Source of the DNA: Helicobacteraceae bacterium
GTDB taxonomy: Bacteria; Campylobacterota; Campylobacteria; Campylobacterales; Helicobacteraceae
Assembly (NCBI GenBank): GCA_029258405.1
Contig: JARHYY010000046.1
Location: 1 to 27,031, forward strand
DNA length: 27,031 nt
Direction of reading: 5' to 3'
Position numbers and translations under genes: made by a program. Positions 6,651-14,642 of this stretch are shown here, one piece after another. The notes under the pieces were generated by a model that worked only from the letters and a program-made list of their open reading frames with translations, did not search any database and was not told the origin of the DNA. Positions within the stretch are counted from its first letter, which is position 1. Each line of letters opens with the position of its first letter.

Positions 6651-7333
6651 GAAATTTTTTCCTTTAGATTGTTCGCATATTGTATCCAATAATTATCATA
6701 AAAAGGATAACCATTTAATAATGCTTGCTGAGCAAACATTAATTCTTTGTCATATGTTTTTATTTCAGGAAAAATCCTTCCTTTAAGGAGCATACAGTTC
6801 ATCACTCCATTTTTTGGTGAAGAAATGAGCTTAAAAAGCTCTGTTGCTTTATGGGGATATTCTTTAGCCATGAGAGCAACAAAGATAAAAAAGCCCTCTC
6901 CAAGATAATCTTCAATGGAATGTGCAATAGGTGTAACAAAGCAAAATGGTAAAAGAGTATTGAATAAGGTGTAATTCTCTTCAGAAAGTGAGCAGATGTG
7001 CTCAACAAGCTTATAGCCCTGATTGATTAAAGAACGATTAACAATAAGGTCTTTTGCTGTGGCATGTGATGCAAATGATTCAAGCTTCCATTCATAGCCA
7101 AAACGCTCACAGAGTATGCCTACTTCTACATCTTGATGTATGACAACATTATTGATTTTAGCTGCTACACTGTCTTTTTCGTATCCAAAGTCAATAATAT
7201 GTTCTGAAAGTAATTTATAAAAATCTGAAAGTTTGATATCTTCTTTTGTGATAATCTCTCTTTTACAGGAGTAGGGGAGGTAATCTTTATGGCTATTGAA
7301 GCGGATAAGCTCTAAATTAATTTTTACATTCAT
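6647..7333 (-). CDS. Succinate dehydrogenase/fumarate reductase B-like protein lacking cluster cysteines
   Basis: The 228 residues follow the SdhB/FrdB plan. The N-terminal part (LELIRFNSHKDYLPY..) resembles the beta-grasp ferredoxin domain; SVAAKINNVVIH stands where SCAMKINGKPRLAC would be; KDLIVNRS matches KDLVVDRS; NYTLFNTLLPFCFVTP has the spacing of CxxCxxCxxxCP with Tyr121, Phe124 and Leu127 in place of Cys and Cys131 kept; EDYLGEGFFIFVALMA and KNGVMNC (Cys180) match the last cluster region. Only five Cys remain (23, 75, 114, 131, 180), so none of the three clusters looks complete. It may correspond to the Campylobacterota DUF5644 group, which I recall only by name. ATG at 7333 has AAGGAAA upstream; it overlaps the preceding gene by 17 bases and the next by four (ATGA). 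Confidence 0.55.
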   Translation of the reverse strand: MNVKINLELIRFNSHKDYLPYSCKREIITKEDIKLSDFYKLLSEHIIDFGYEKDSVAAKINNVVIHQDVEVGILCERFGYEWKLESFASHATAKDLIVNRSLINQGYKLVEHICSLSEENYTLFNTLLPFCFVTPIAHSIEDYLGEGFFIFVALMAKEYPHKATELFKLISSPKNGVMNCMLLKGRIFPEIKTYDKELMFAQQALLNGYPFYDNYWIQYANNLKEKIS

Positions 7334-7841
7334 AGGGCATTTCCTTTTGCGAATTATTTTTTAAATGTTGATTTTCAGGGTTTTGCAAGAAAGCTTGCAT
7401 GGAATTCTGGATACCTTGAGAGTTTTGAATATTTATTTCCTCTGAAAGAGGAGGAGGGGCATCAAAGCTTGCTAGCCTATTAATAAAAAGTATTTCTTCT
7501 GGAATATTGCTTTGAAGAGATTCTTGAGATGTGCAGAGTGTTATTTGCACGATAGAATCAAATGGGACATCAACAAAACTTCCTTCATTATCTTGCCCAA
7601 AGCCAGCCTCAAAACAAAGAATGTTTTCACGAATCTCTATACTTTCAAAGGTGTAGCCAACGAGCACAAAAAAGCTTAGCTCTGGCAACTCCTTTAAAAT
7701 AGGGAGCAGAGGATTAAACTGAATTTTTTTAACATTGCACAATATCGAAAAGGTAATGCTTTTTTGAATAAGGTATTTTATGATTTGTTTAGCATGCTCA
7801 CTCATGAGTGAATGAAAATTTTTATCTTCTGGCAGCTCCAT
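7317..7841 (-). CDS. Possible SspB-like ClpXP adaptor
   Basis: This is a protein of 174 aa with an ordered N-terminal part (about 1-105) and a polar, probably disordered tail. Residues near SITFSILCNVKKIQF, SFFVLVGYTFESIEIRENILCFEAGFG and FVDVPFDSIVQI follow the strand order of the SspB family, where a buried strand is followed by an aromatic/acidic strand, then SFGGVPE-like and VPFDAI-like segments. SspB proteins deliver tagged substrates to ClpXP and carry a disordered tail ending in a ClpX-binding motif; the tail here (ending EMPYECKN) has no clear one. The frame extends to GTG at 7850, but ATG at 7841 has AAGGAG eight bases upstream. It starts 22 bases after pepF. The assignment is tentative. 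Confidence 0.45.
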   Translation of the reverse strand: MELPEDKNFHSLMSEHAKQIIKYLIQKSITFSILCNVKKIQFNPLLPILKELPELSFFVLVGYTFESIEIRENILCFEAGFGQDNEGSFVDVPFDSIVQITLCTSQESLQSNIPEEILFINRLASFDAPPPLSEEINIQNSQGIQNSMQAFLQNPENQHLKNNSQKEMPYECKN

Positions 7842-7863
7842 ATAATGCACTCCTTGAATATGT

Positions 7864-9600
7864 TTAATAGTCTTTTTTTATTGATTCTTTAAATTCTTGC
7901 ATGAGAATCTTTATTTCATTAATACCTATTGTCCAAAAATCTTTACTTTCAATATCAAAGCCAAAAAGCGCAACAAGCTCTTTTGGGGGGCGGCTGCCTC
8001 CAGCACTTAAGAATGTAATATATTTTTCGATAAATGTATTTTTTTCTTGGCGATATAGCCCAAAAAGAGCCATAACTAGAAGCTGTCCATAGCTATAAGC
8101 ATAGCAGTAAAATGGACTATGTATAAAATGGGGAATATAGCTCCACCAAAGTTTGTAATCTGATGTTAAGATAACACTTTCTCCAAACATTTTTTGATTT
8201 TCTTCAAACCAAATATTACTTATTGTTTCTGTGCTTATTTCACCCACTTGTGCATGAATTTTGCGTTCAAAATTGGTAAAGACTGTTTGTCTGAATAAGG
8301 TGGCAAAAATATCTTCTAGCTTACTTGCATATAATGCAATTTTTTCTTTTCCAGATAATGTATTTTTTATTTTTTCAAACAAGAGCATTTCGGCAAAGAC
8401 AGAAGCGGTTTCTGAAGTGGTAAGGGGTGTATCTGCATTAAGATACCCCATTTTTTTAGAAAGTTCTTGGTGGATAGCATGCCCTAATTCATGTGCCATA
8501 GTAAAAAGGTCTCGGCGATTATTGGTATGATTTAATAAAACATAAGGATGTGCCGAAGGAACAGCTGGATGAGAAAATGCACCGCTTTGTTTATGTGCTC
8601 TTGGATGAGAATCTATCCATTGTTCTTTTAATGCTCTTTGAGCTATCTCTGCAAATAGTGGGCAAAATTCTTTGAAGCTTTCAAGCACTAAAGAAGCAGA
8701 AGTTTCAATATCAAAAGTTTTTTTACTTTCAAATAAAGGAGCATATCGGTCATAATCATAGAGCTTCTTTTTGTTGAGTAATTTCTTTTTGATGTTATAA
8801 AAGTCAGCAACAATATACATATTTTCATTGGCAACACAAAGCATGCTATCAACACTTTTTTGGGTTGTTTGGTTTGCTATATGTCTTGATTCTTCTGGTG
8901 TGCTATATTGGCGAATATCTTGTTTGATAGCCCATTCTTTTTTAATGATATTGAAAATATAGGTCAAAAGTGCCTGTTCTCTTTTGAGCGTTTTTGTGAG
9001 TGCCTTTGCAGCCTTTTTTCTTTTTGATTCTTGAGGATCATGGAGCTTTGAGAGTATCTCTTCTTCGGTATATTGTTTTTTATCCATCTTAAAGTGTAAG
9101 CGACTAAAATGCTCACTAAAAAGTCTTTCAAAAGCATTAGCTCCTGTGGGCGATAGCTTGAGGATAATGTTTTCTTCTTGTGTGCTTCTTAGGTGTTTTT
9201 TGTTTTTTAAGATATTATTGAGATAATTGCTATAATGGGTTGCATGTTCCATGAATGATTGAGATGTTGCTGAAGGCAAATGCCCAAATTCAATATCAAA
9301 GAATAAAAGATGCTCCATGTTGGCATTCATTTCAAGTTCGCACTCTGAATAGATAGCCCCTTGAGTAGTATCGCTTGCAAATTGAAGATAAGCATAAGTC
9401 ATTACTTTAGCAATGAGTTCTAAGATTGATTCATATTCTTTAATTGCTTGCTCAAAGCCCTCTGCATCAAGAGAGGCTAGTTTATCTTTAAAGCGTTCCT
9501 CAAAGCTTATTGCTTTTTGCTTTATGTCTTCTTTGGTGTTTTGTAAATGTTGTTTTCCTGTAAAAAGATGACTTAAGTCCCATTTTTGTATTGTTTCCAT
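7864..9600 (-). CDS. pepF: Oligoendopeptidase F (M3 family zinc peptidase)
   Basis: This is a cytoplasmic zinc metallopeptidase that cleaves short peptides. The protein has 578 aa, near the usual 560-600 for the family. The zinc site HELGH is at residues 370-374, preceded by the conserved FTMA, and the third ligand is probably Glu397 in TSETAS. A long helical N-terminal region (about 1-200) matches the M3B prolonged N-lobe. YIPHFIHSPFYCYAYSYGQ near residue 500 is the conserved substrate-binding stretch. AAGGAG lies 12 bases before ATG 9600, a long but workable spacing. It is the first gene of the minus-strand run to cutA and is divergent from the gene at 9880. Confidence 0.93.
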   Translation of the reverse strand: METIQKWDLSHLFTGKQHLQNTKEDIKQKAISFEERFKDKLASLDAEGFEQAIKEYESILELIAKVMTYAYLQFASDTTQGAIYSECELEMNANMEHLLFFDIEFGHLPSATSQSFMEHATHYSNYLNNILKNKKHLRSTQEENIILKLSPTGANAFERLFSEHFSRLHFKMDKKQYTEEEILSKLHDPQESKRKKAAKALTKTLKREQALLTYIFNIIKKEWAIKQDIRQYSTPEESRHIANQTTQKSVDSMLCVANENMYIVADFYNIKKKLLNKKKLYDYDRYAPLFESKKTFDIETSASLVLESFKEFCPLFAEIAQRALKEQWIDSHPRAHKQSGAFSHPAVPSAHPYVLLNHTNNRRDLFTMAHELGHAIHQELSKKMGYLNADTPLTTSETASVFAEMLLFEKIKNTLSGKEKIALYASKLEDIFATLFRQTVFTNFERKIHAQVGEISTETISNIWFEENQKMFGESVILTSDYKLWWSYIPHFIHSPFYCYAYSYGQLLVMALFGLYRQEKNTFIEKYITFLSAGGSRPPKELVALFGFDIESKDFWTIGINEIKILMQEFKESIKKDY

Positions 9601-9694
9601 TTGGCGTAAGAACTCCTTATGATGTAACTGTTGAGCTTAAAGTGCTCTTGTATTTCTTAGTAACAAAATATTTGTTTCTAGTGTGTCTATGGAG

Positions 9695-9703
9695 ATTTTA
9701 ACA
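9695..9703 (-). promoter_or_regulatory. Candidate pepF promoter (-10)
   Basis: On the minus strand TGTTAAAAT forms an extended -10-like element 95-103 bases upstream of the pepF ATG. No clear -35 was seen, which is common for housekeeping promoters in Helicobacter. Inferred from sequence alone. Confidence 0.35.
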
Positions 9704-9836
9704 TAAAATCAACTAAAATATCATTATTTATCATTATTTGCTTGAAACTTCTTTGTGAAAAGATTCATTTTACAATACATAATATAGATATTAAAAAGTG
9801 TTAATATTCTTGTTTAATATTTGTTATATTTTATTA

Positions 9837-9845
9837 TGTTATCAT
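9837..9845 (+). promoter_or_regulatory. Candidate promoter (-10) of the response-regulator-like gene
   Basis: TGTTATCAT at 9837-9845 has the extended -10 form TGnTATnAT, 35-43 bases before ATG 9880, with AAAGG-like sequence (AAATAAAGG) just before the start. Upstream sequence is AT-rich with periodic T runs, as usual for Helicobacter vegetative promoters. Confidence 0.4.
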
Positions 9846-9879
9846 ACAAAATTAATTTTTAAATAAAGGTTAAAAAAAT

Positions 9880-10563
9880 ATGCAAGTCGCTATCAAAAAA
9901 AAATATCCTATTATAAAAAAATCAACTATTCTTATTGTCGATGATGAAAGTGGTAATATGGTTATAGTAGCAGATATACTTAAACAACAGGGTGCTGATG
10001 TAATTTCTATCAAGCATTCTTACAATGTTTTGTATAGCACACAGTATAGAAATGTGGATATTTTTGTGTTAAATATTAATTCACCCTTATATGATGCGGC
10101 TGTTAAAGTTCGGCAGATGCGTAAAATGGTTGGTGGAGATATTCCATTTATGCTCATTTGCGAACCCGTTGAGGCACAAAAAATATTGGACATTATTGAT
10201 TTATGTCCTGTAGGATATATTAATATGCATGATAGCCCAGAGCAGATTGCGGCTCGTTTTGCTATCGCACTCACACCTAAGGAATTTTCTATACAACACA
10301 CTTTATTAAAGCGTTTATTAATGAAGGCTATTAAAACATTTGTTAAGGGCAAGAAGCTTGAAATTATTCAGTATATTATTGAGCACAGTAATGAACAGTA
10401 TATATTTTATGGTTCTTATGGGCTTATTGCTGAACATTTGCAAATCAGCAAACCTACGGTAGTTAATTTATTTACGCAACTCATTGATGCAGGGCTAGTA
10501 ACAAGGGTGCGCAATAAAACATATCGTTTAAATATTGATGAATATAGAAAAGTAATTATATAG
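9880..10563 (+). CDS. Orphan response-regulator-like protein with degenerate receiver
   Basis: The 227 residues comprise a receiver-like domain (about 15-130) and a C-terminal winged helix (about 145-220). The receiver keeps the acidic pocket at Asp21-Asp22-Glu23 in ILIVDDES, but the phosphoacceptor position in FVLNINSP is Asn65. The usual Thr/Ser is Cys94 in MLICEP, and the conserved Lys is missing in VGYINMHD. Phosphorylation by a kinase is therefore unlikely. The wing helix region ISKPTVVNLFTQLIDAGLVTRV is a clear helix-turn-helix, closer to RepL/MarR-like winged helices than to OmpR or NarL types. No histidine kinase gene lies nearby. Helicobacter is known for atypical orphan regulators (HP1043, HP1021), but this domain pairing does not look like either. 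It is divergent from pepF, and its stop overlaps the uvrC stop by 8 bases, tail to tail. Confidence 0.7.
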   Translation: MQVAIKKKYPIIKKSTILIVDDESGNMVIVADILKQQGADVISIKHSYNVLYSTQYRNVDIFVLNINSPLYDAAVKVRQMRKMVGGDIPFMLICEPVEAQKILDIIDLCPVGYINMHDSPEQIAARFAIALTPKEFSIQHTLLKRLLMKAIKTFVKGKKLEIIQYIIEHSNEQYIFYGSYGLIAEHLQISKPTVVNLFTQLIDAGLVTRVRNKTYRLNIDEYRKVII

Positions 10564-12400
10564 CTTGAGAATGCAAACAATAATCCTTGATTTGTTGTGC
10601 GATTTTTTGCCCAACGATGTTCGTGAGTTCTTCTGTGCTTGCTTGAGCAATGGCATCAAATGTGCCAAAATATGCAAGTAGAGCTTTTAGTTTTTGTTGT
10701 CCCAAGCCTTTAATTTCAAGTAGTTTAAGGTTTATATCCTCTTTTCTTTTCTTTTTTCTGTGGTAGCTGATAGCAAAACGATGTGCCTCATCTCTTATGC
10801 GTTGAAAGAATTGTAAGCGTAAATCAGTGGGTTGTAGTGCATAGGGTTTATGGGATATATCCCATAAAATATCCTTGCTTGCACCTTTAGAGCGATGGGC
10901 TTTGCTGTCTAACTTCTCTTTTGAAATTGCCAAAATATCAGTGTTTGCTCCATAATGCTTGATGAGCTCTTGTGCAATGTTGATTTGCCCAATGCCGCCA
11001 TCTAAAAGCCATAAATCTGGAGGAGGATTGTTTTTGAAGTCTAAGCAACGGCGAGTAAGCATTTCTCTCATTTGTGCATATTCATTTAAGCCTTCTAGCT
11101 TGTAGTGTCGATAATCTTTTTTTATGAAATTATTATCTTCAAAAACAACCATTGCACCTACGGGCGATTGTTTTTGAAAATGAGAGGTATCAAAGCATTC
11201 TATGCGATAGGGTATATCTTGTAGATTAAAAAGTTCCTGAATCTTATATGCAATATCTCTTGTGTTTATACTTTCTTGCAGGTGTATTTTTAGGTTTTCT
11301 TTAGCATTTAGCATACATAATTCAAGAAGCTTTTTTTTGCTGCTTTGAGTTGGGCTATGTATTTTAATGTCTTTTTGGCAATGCTCTTTGAGATAGTTTT
11401 GTAAAAGCTCTTTATCAGCAATTGCCCTTGGAAGAAGAATCTCTGTAGGGGTGATTGGCATAGGTTGGCTAAAACGGTTGATTATAGATTGTTTAAAAAT
11501 TTCTTCTTCATCAAACATTTTATCTTTGAATATTTCATGGCTATGTGAAACGATCTTTCCATTACGCATGTAGAGCCACATAAGTATGATATGTCCATTG
11601 TCTTTCCAAATATGTGCTATATCAATATTTTCTGATTTTGCGATGTCAATTTGTGAATAATGTTTAATGTATTTTATTTTATTTATTCTTTCTTTTATCT
11701 TTTGAGCTTCTTCAAAGCGTAATGACTGGGCAAGCTGTTGCATTTTGCTTGTAAGAAGTTGAATAATAATGCTTGGCTTTTGCAAGGCTTGTAAAGCTTT
11801 TTTGAAATGTGTAGCATATTCTTCTTTTGTTATTTTTTGTTCGCAAGGAGCAGGGCATCGCTTTATTTGGTAGAATAGGCAGCTTTTTTGAGAATGAAGG
11901 CAAGCTTTTTTTTGCACAAGTGGAAAAAATTCATAAAGAGAATCAAGAATTTCTTTAGCTCCTATGGTGTAGGGTCCAAAATATCGGATATGCTTTTGGT
12001 GTAATATTTTTCTTGTAATGTCAAATCGAGGAAAATCTTCATTGGGGTTGTAATAAATATATGGATAGGTTTTATCATCTCTTAAAAGAATATTGTATTT
12101 GGGTTTAAGTTGTTTTATAAGGGAATTTTCAAGAATAAGGGCATCTTGCTCACTATTTGTGAGGAGGTATCTTAAATATTGAGTTTCTTGAATCATTTTA
12201 TAAACTCTTGGTGAAAGATTGCTTGATGGGGCAAACTGTGGAGACTGTTTAAAATAATTTTGCACCCTTTTTCTTAGGTTTTTTGCTTTGCCTATATAGA
12301 GCAATCGTTGATGTGAATCAAAAAATTCATATACCCCGCTTGTTTGTGGCAATTCTTTTAACACATTTTGGAGCATTTGTAGTGGGTTATCAGCACTCAT
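10556..12400 (-). CDS. uvrC: Excinuclease ABC subunit C
   Basis: UvrC makes the dual incisions of nucleotide excision repair after UvrAB marks damage. The 614 residues show the family order: a GIY-YIG nuclease at the N-terminus (SGVYEFF and LLYIGKAKNLRKRV, residues about 15-100), a UvrBC-interacting UVR motif (SLRFEEAQKIKERINKIK, about 215-235), an RNase H-like nuclease domain beginning near ECFDTSHFQ, and tandem helix-hairpin-helix motifs at the end (IKGLGQQKLKALLAYF). A cysteine-bearing stretch CLFYQIKRCPAPC follows the first domain. The start overlaps the stop of the upstream gene as ATGA. Its stop overlaps the convergent regulator gene by eight bases. Confidence 0.96.
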   Translation of the reverse strand: MSADNPLQMLQNVLKELPQTSGVYEFFDSHQRLLYIGKAKNLRKRVQNYFKQSPQFAPSSNLSPRVYKMIQETQYLRYLLTNSEQDALILENSLIKQLKPKYNILLRDDKTYPYIYYNPNEDFPRFDITRKILHQKHIRYFGPYTIGAKEILDSLYEFFPLVQKKACLHSQKSCLFYQIKRCPAPCEQKITKEEYATHFKKALQALQKPSIIIQLLTSKMQQLAQSLRFEEAQKIKERINKIKYIKHYSQIDIAKSENIDIAHIWKDNGHIILMWLYMRNGKIVSHSHEIFKDKMFDEEEIFKQSIINRFSQPMPITPTEILLPRAIADKELLQNYLKEHCQKDIKIHSPTQSSKKKLLELCMLNAKENLKIHLQESINTRDIAYKIQELFNLQDIPYRIECFDTSHFQKQSPVGAMVVFEDNNFIKKDYRHYKLEGLNEYAQMREMLTRRCLDFKNNPPPDLWLLDGGIGQINIAQELIKHYGANTDILAISKEKLDSKAHRSKGASKDILWDISHKPYALQPTDLRLQFFQRIRDEAHRFAISYHRKKKRKEDINLKLLEIKGLGQQKLKALLAYFGTFDAIAQASTEELTNIVGQKIAQQIKDYCLHSQAI

Positions 12401-12897
12401 TGATTAATCCTGCGGTAAAAGTCATCTTCTCCTACGCATTGCTGTAGGCGATGGTGAGCATGAATAATGTTTCGTATTTCTTCAAATATGGCTGCTATCT
12501 TTGGACTGGTTGCAAGATTTTCAAATGCTCCTTTTGAGTGCTCTTCATAGGTGTATGGAGTAGCTTGTTCAGCTTCTTGCATATTAAATGCAAAATGACT
12601 CACAAAAACTTTTATATCAACAATATTTTCAAGCAATTTAAAAGAGCCATCGGGCTTTAAACTAGCAGCCTTTAAAGTGGCTTTTATTGTCTTTAAATTA
12701 TAATTGAATTCTATAAGATGTGCTGGATGTTTTAAGGCTATTGATAGTATATTATTGTCTTTTTTGACAAAATGTATTTTATGTGCTAAAGATGGAAAAA
12801 ATTGTTCAAAAAACTGTGTAATAATAATTTTTTTTTGAAGACAAGAAAAGGTGCGGGTTTTACTGATGTTATGAATAATATTATGAGCTGTTTTCAT
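12397..12897 (-). CDS. DUF721/DciA-like protein
   Basis: The protein has 166 aa. The first 90 or so residues (a helix, then FFPSLAHKIHFVKKDNNILSIALKHPAHLIEFNYNLKTIKATL) resemble the DUF721 core, in which a strand of the type DGxLxVxVxSxAWAxEL is followed by a helix. DciA-type members help load the replicative DnaB helicase in bacteria without DnaC. The C-terminal half (from about 95) is unlike the core and contains a helical, His-rich stretch IIHAHHRLQQC. The gene overlaps uvrC by four bases and is divergent from the lipoprotein gene, whose start lies inside it. The DUF721 call is by eye and could be wrong; the gene itself is well supported by the ATGA junction. Confidence 0.5.
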   Translation of the reverse strand: MKTAHNIIHNISKTRTFSCLQKKIIITQFFEQFFPSLAHKIHFVKKDNNILSIALKHPAHLIEFNYNLKTIKATLKAASLKPDGSFKLLENIVDIKVFVSHFAFNMQEAEQATPYTYEEHSKGAFENLATSPKIAAIFEEIRNIIHAHHRLQQCVGEDDFYRRINQ

Positions 12898-13101
12898 ACT
12901 TGTATTATAACATATTTATTGTTAGTGTTTTTGGGATGTGGTCATAAAGGTATCCCTTTTTACAAAACAGAACCACAAGGGAATACAACAGAGTTATTTC
13001 CATTACATACAGAGGAAATATATAATGTACCTTTGATTGATGATGGAACATTGGAGGAAGGAGAGTTGCGTATAAGGGGAGCTAATGGAACGAGGTTATA
13101 A
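12871..13101 (+). CDS. Small lipoprotein, LptM/YifL-like motif
   Basis: This is a predicted 76-residue lipoprotein. A hydrophobic stretch (ITYLLLVFLG) ends in Cys23, which would be lipidated, although the lipobox VFLGC has Phe instead of Leu at -3. The mature part starts CGHKGIPFY, reminiscent of the CGxKGPLYxP start of LptM/YifL, a small outer-membrane lipoprotein that helps LptD mature. That similarity is short. The frame is open from 12802, but a signal peptide requires a start at ATG 12871 or 12883; no good ribosome site precedes either. Its first 27 bases overlap the start of the divergent DUF721-like gene, and its end overlaps nadB by 17 bases. Confidence 0.55.
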   Translation: MNNIMSCFHTCIITYLLLVFLGCGHKGIPFYKTEPQGNTTELFPLHTEEIYNVPLIDDGTLEEGELRIRGANGTRL

Positions 13102-14548
13102 CTATGATGTCATCATTATTGGTGCAGGTATTGCAGGGCTATATGCTGCTTTGCATATAGCAAGAGAAAAAGAGGTGCTTATACTTTGTAAAGAGCAACC
13201 TTGGGAATGTAATACTTTTTATGCACAAGGGGGCATTGCCGTAGCAAAGGATAAACAAGATATTGCTTTGCATATAGATGATACATTGAAAGCCGGAGCA
13301 GGCATATGCAATTTTGAATTAGTAAAAACCTTGAGCGAAGAAAGCTTGAGTGTGCTTGCTGATTTACTTAAACGAGAAATACCTTTTGATAGGGATAGAG
13401 ATGGTAAATTGCTTTTTACAAAAGAGGCTGCTCACTCTACCAATCGCATTATTCATGCAGGGGGCGATTGCACTGGAAGGTTGTTACACAGCCATTTGAT
13501 GAAACAAATACCCCATACTTTATGGAAAAATGCCACTGTTACAGAATTGCTTATCCATGAAAATCGATGCTATGGGGTAAGTGTGCTGACAAAAAGGGGC
13601 AATTATAACCTCTATGCCAATGATGTAATTATTGCTAGTGGTGGCGTGGGTGGTTTGTTTGAATACCATACTAATGCCTATACTATCTCTGGAGAATTGC
13701 AGGGCATGATATTGGAGAATGGTTTAGAGCTTAAAGATATGGAAATGCTACAATTTCATCCCACTGTTTTTATCAAAACAAAAAGAGCAAGAAAATATCT
13801 TTTAAGCGAGGCTCTAAGAGGAGAGGGAGCAACCATTATTGATAAAGAGGGCAATCGTTTCTTATTCGCTTATGATTCTCGAGGTGAATTAGCACCAAGA
13901 GATACTGTTGCAAGAGCCATTTTTGATTATCAACAAAAAAATAAGTGTGAAGTTTTTCTTGATATGTCTCATTTTGAAGAGGCTTTTTTTTACGAAAGAT
14001 TCCCTAATATTGCACGCACTCTTAATACTTTTGGCTTTGGAGTTAAAGATTTAATACCTATTTCTCCAGCGTTTCATTATTGTATGGGCGGAATAGAAAC
14101 AGATGATAGGGGCAAGGTTGTGGGCATGGATAATCTCTATGCTGTTGGTGAGGTTGCATGCACAGGTGTGCATGGTGCAAACCGCTTGGCAAGCAATTCC
14201 CTTCTTGAAGGTCTTGTATTTTCAAGAAGGGCAGGAATAGATATTGACAACAAATCATCTGGAAGCAGTAAAATACGAAAGTTTTCATTACAAAAAGAAA
14301 AACTAGAAAAAGAACATGATTTGAATTTGAAATATATCTTGCGCAAAATTATGTGGAATAAGGTGGGTATTGTTCGCAAAAAAAGCGGTTTAGATGAGGC
14401 TTTGGGTGGTGTTGAGGTAATGCTCCAAAGTAATATAGGGCGTTTATTGAAACTCCGTTTGCTTACTGCTAAAAAGATTATTCAAAGTGCCATCAAGAGA
14501 AAAGAATCACTAGGGGCACATTGTGTTATGGGGGAATATGATTCTTAG
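13085..14548 (+). CDS. nadB: L-aspartate oxidase
   Basis: NadB is an FAD enzyme that oxidises L-aspartate to iminoaspartate, the first step of de novo NAD synthesis; NadA, the next enzyme, is not in this window. The 487 residues start with an FAD dinucleotide fold (IIGAGIAGLY, glycines 13, 15, 18). The family stretches FYAQGGIAVA, HAGGDCTGRLLH, LQFHPT, EALRGEGA, and GEVACTGVHGANRLASNSLLEG follow in order. The C-terminal helical domain is somewhat short compared with the usual 530 or so residues. ATG 13085 has AAGGGGAG just upstream. Confidence 0.94.
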   Translation: MERGYNYDVIIIGAGIAGLYAALHIAREKEVLILCKEQPWECNTFYAQGGIAVAKDKQDIALHIDDTLKAGAGICNFELVKTLSEESLSVLADLLKREIPFDRDRDGKLLFTKEAAHSTNRIIHAGGDCTGRLLHSHLMKQIPHTLWKNATVTELLIHENRCYGVSVLTKRGNYNLYANDVIIASGGVGGLFEYHTNAYTISGELQGMILENGLELKDMEMLQFHPTVFIKTKRARKYLLSEALRGEGATIIDKEGNRFLFAYDSRGELAPRDTVARAIFDYQQKNKCEVFLDMSHFEEAFFYERFPNIARTLNTFGFGVKDLIPISPAFHYCMGGIETDDRGKVVGMDNLYAVGEVACTGVHGANRLASNSLLEGLVFSRRAGIDIDNKSSGSSKIRKFSLQKEKLEKEHDLNLKYILRKIMWNKVGIVRKKSGLDEALGGVEVMLQSNIGRLLKLRLLTAKKIIQSAIKRKESLGAHCVMGEYDS

Positions 14549-14567
14549 TTAATTTTAACATAGTTTA

Positions 14568-14576
14568 TGCTATCAT
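14568..14576 (+). promoter_or_regulatory. Candidate promoter (-10) of rpmE
   Basis: TGCTATCAT (14568-14576) is an extended -10-like element in the 94-base gap between nadB and rpmE. A TATAAT at 14624-14629 is a nominally better -10, but would start the transcript at about the ribosome site GAGGAG (14632-14637), so the upstream element is preferred. Confidence 0.4.
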
Positions 14577-14642
14577 TAAACTTATATTTTTATTAAATTA
14601 CATTGGATTTTTAAGAGCAAAATTATAATATGAGGAGATTTT

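Noticed and set aside
7901..8530. Two plus-strand frames of 63 and 89 codons opposite pepF
   Set aside because: They are antisense to a clear M3 peptidase gene and lack family features or ribosome sites.
14624..14629. Consensus TATAAT in front of rpmE
   Set aside because: A start about seven bases downstream would fall inside the ribosome site, leaving no usable leader; the element at 14568 is better placed.
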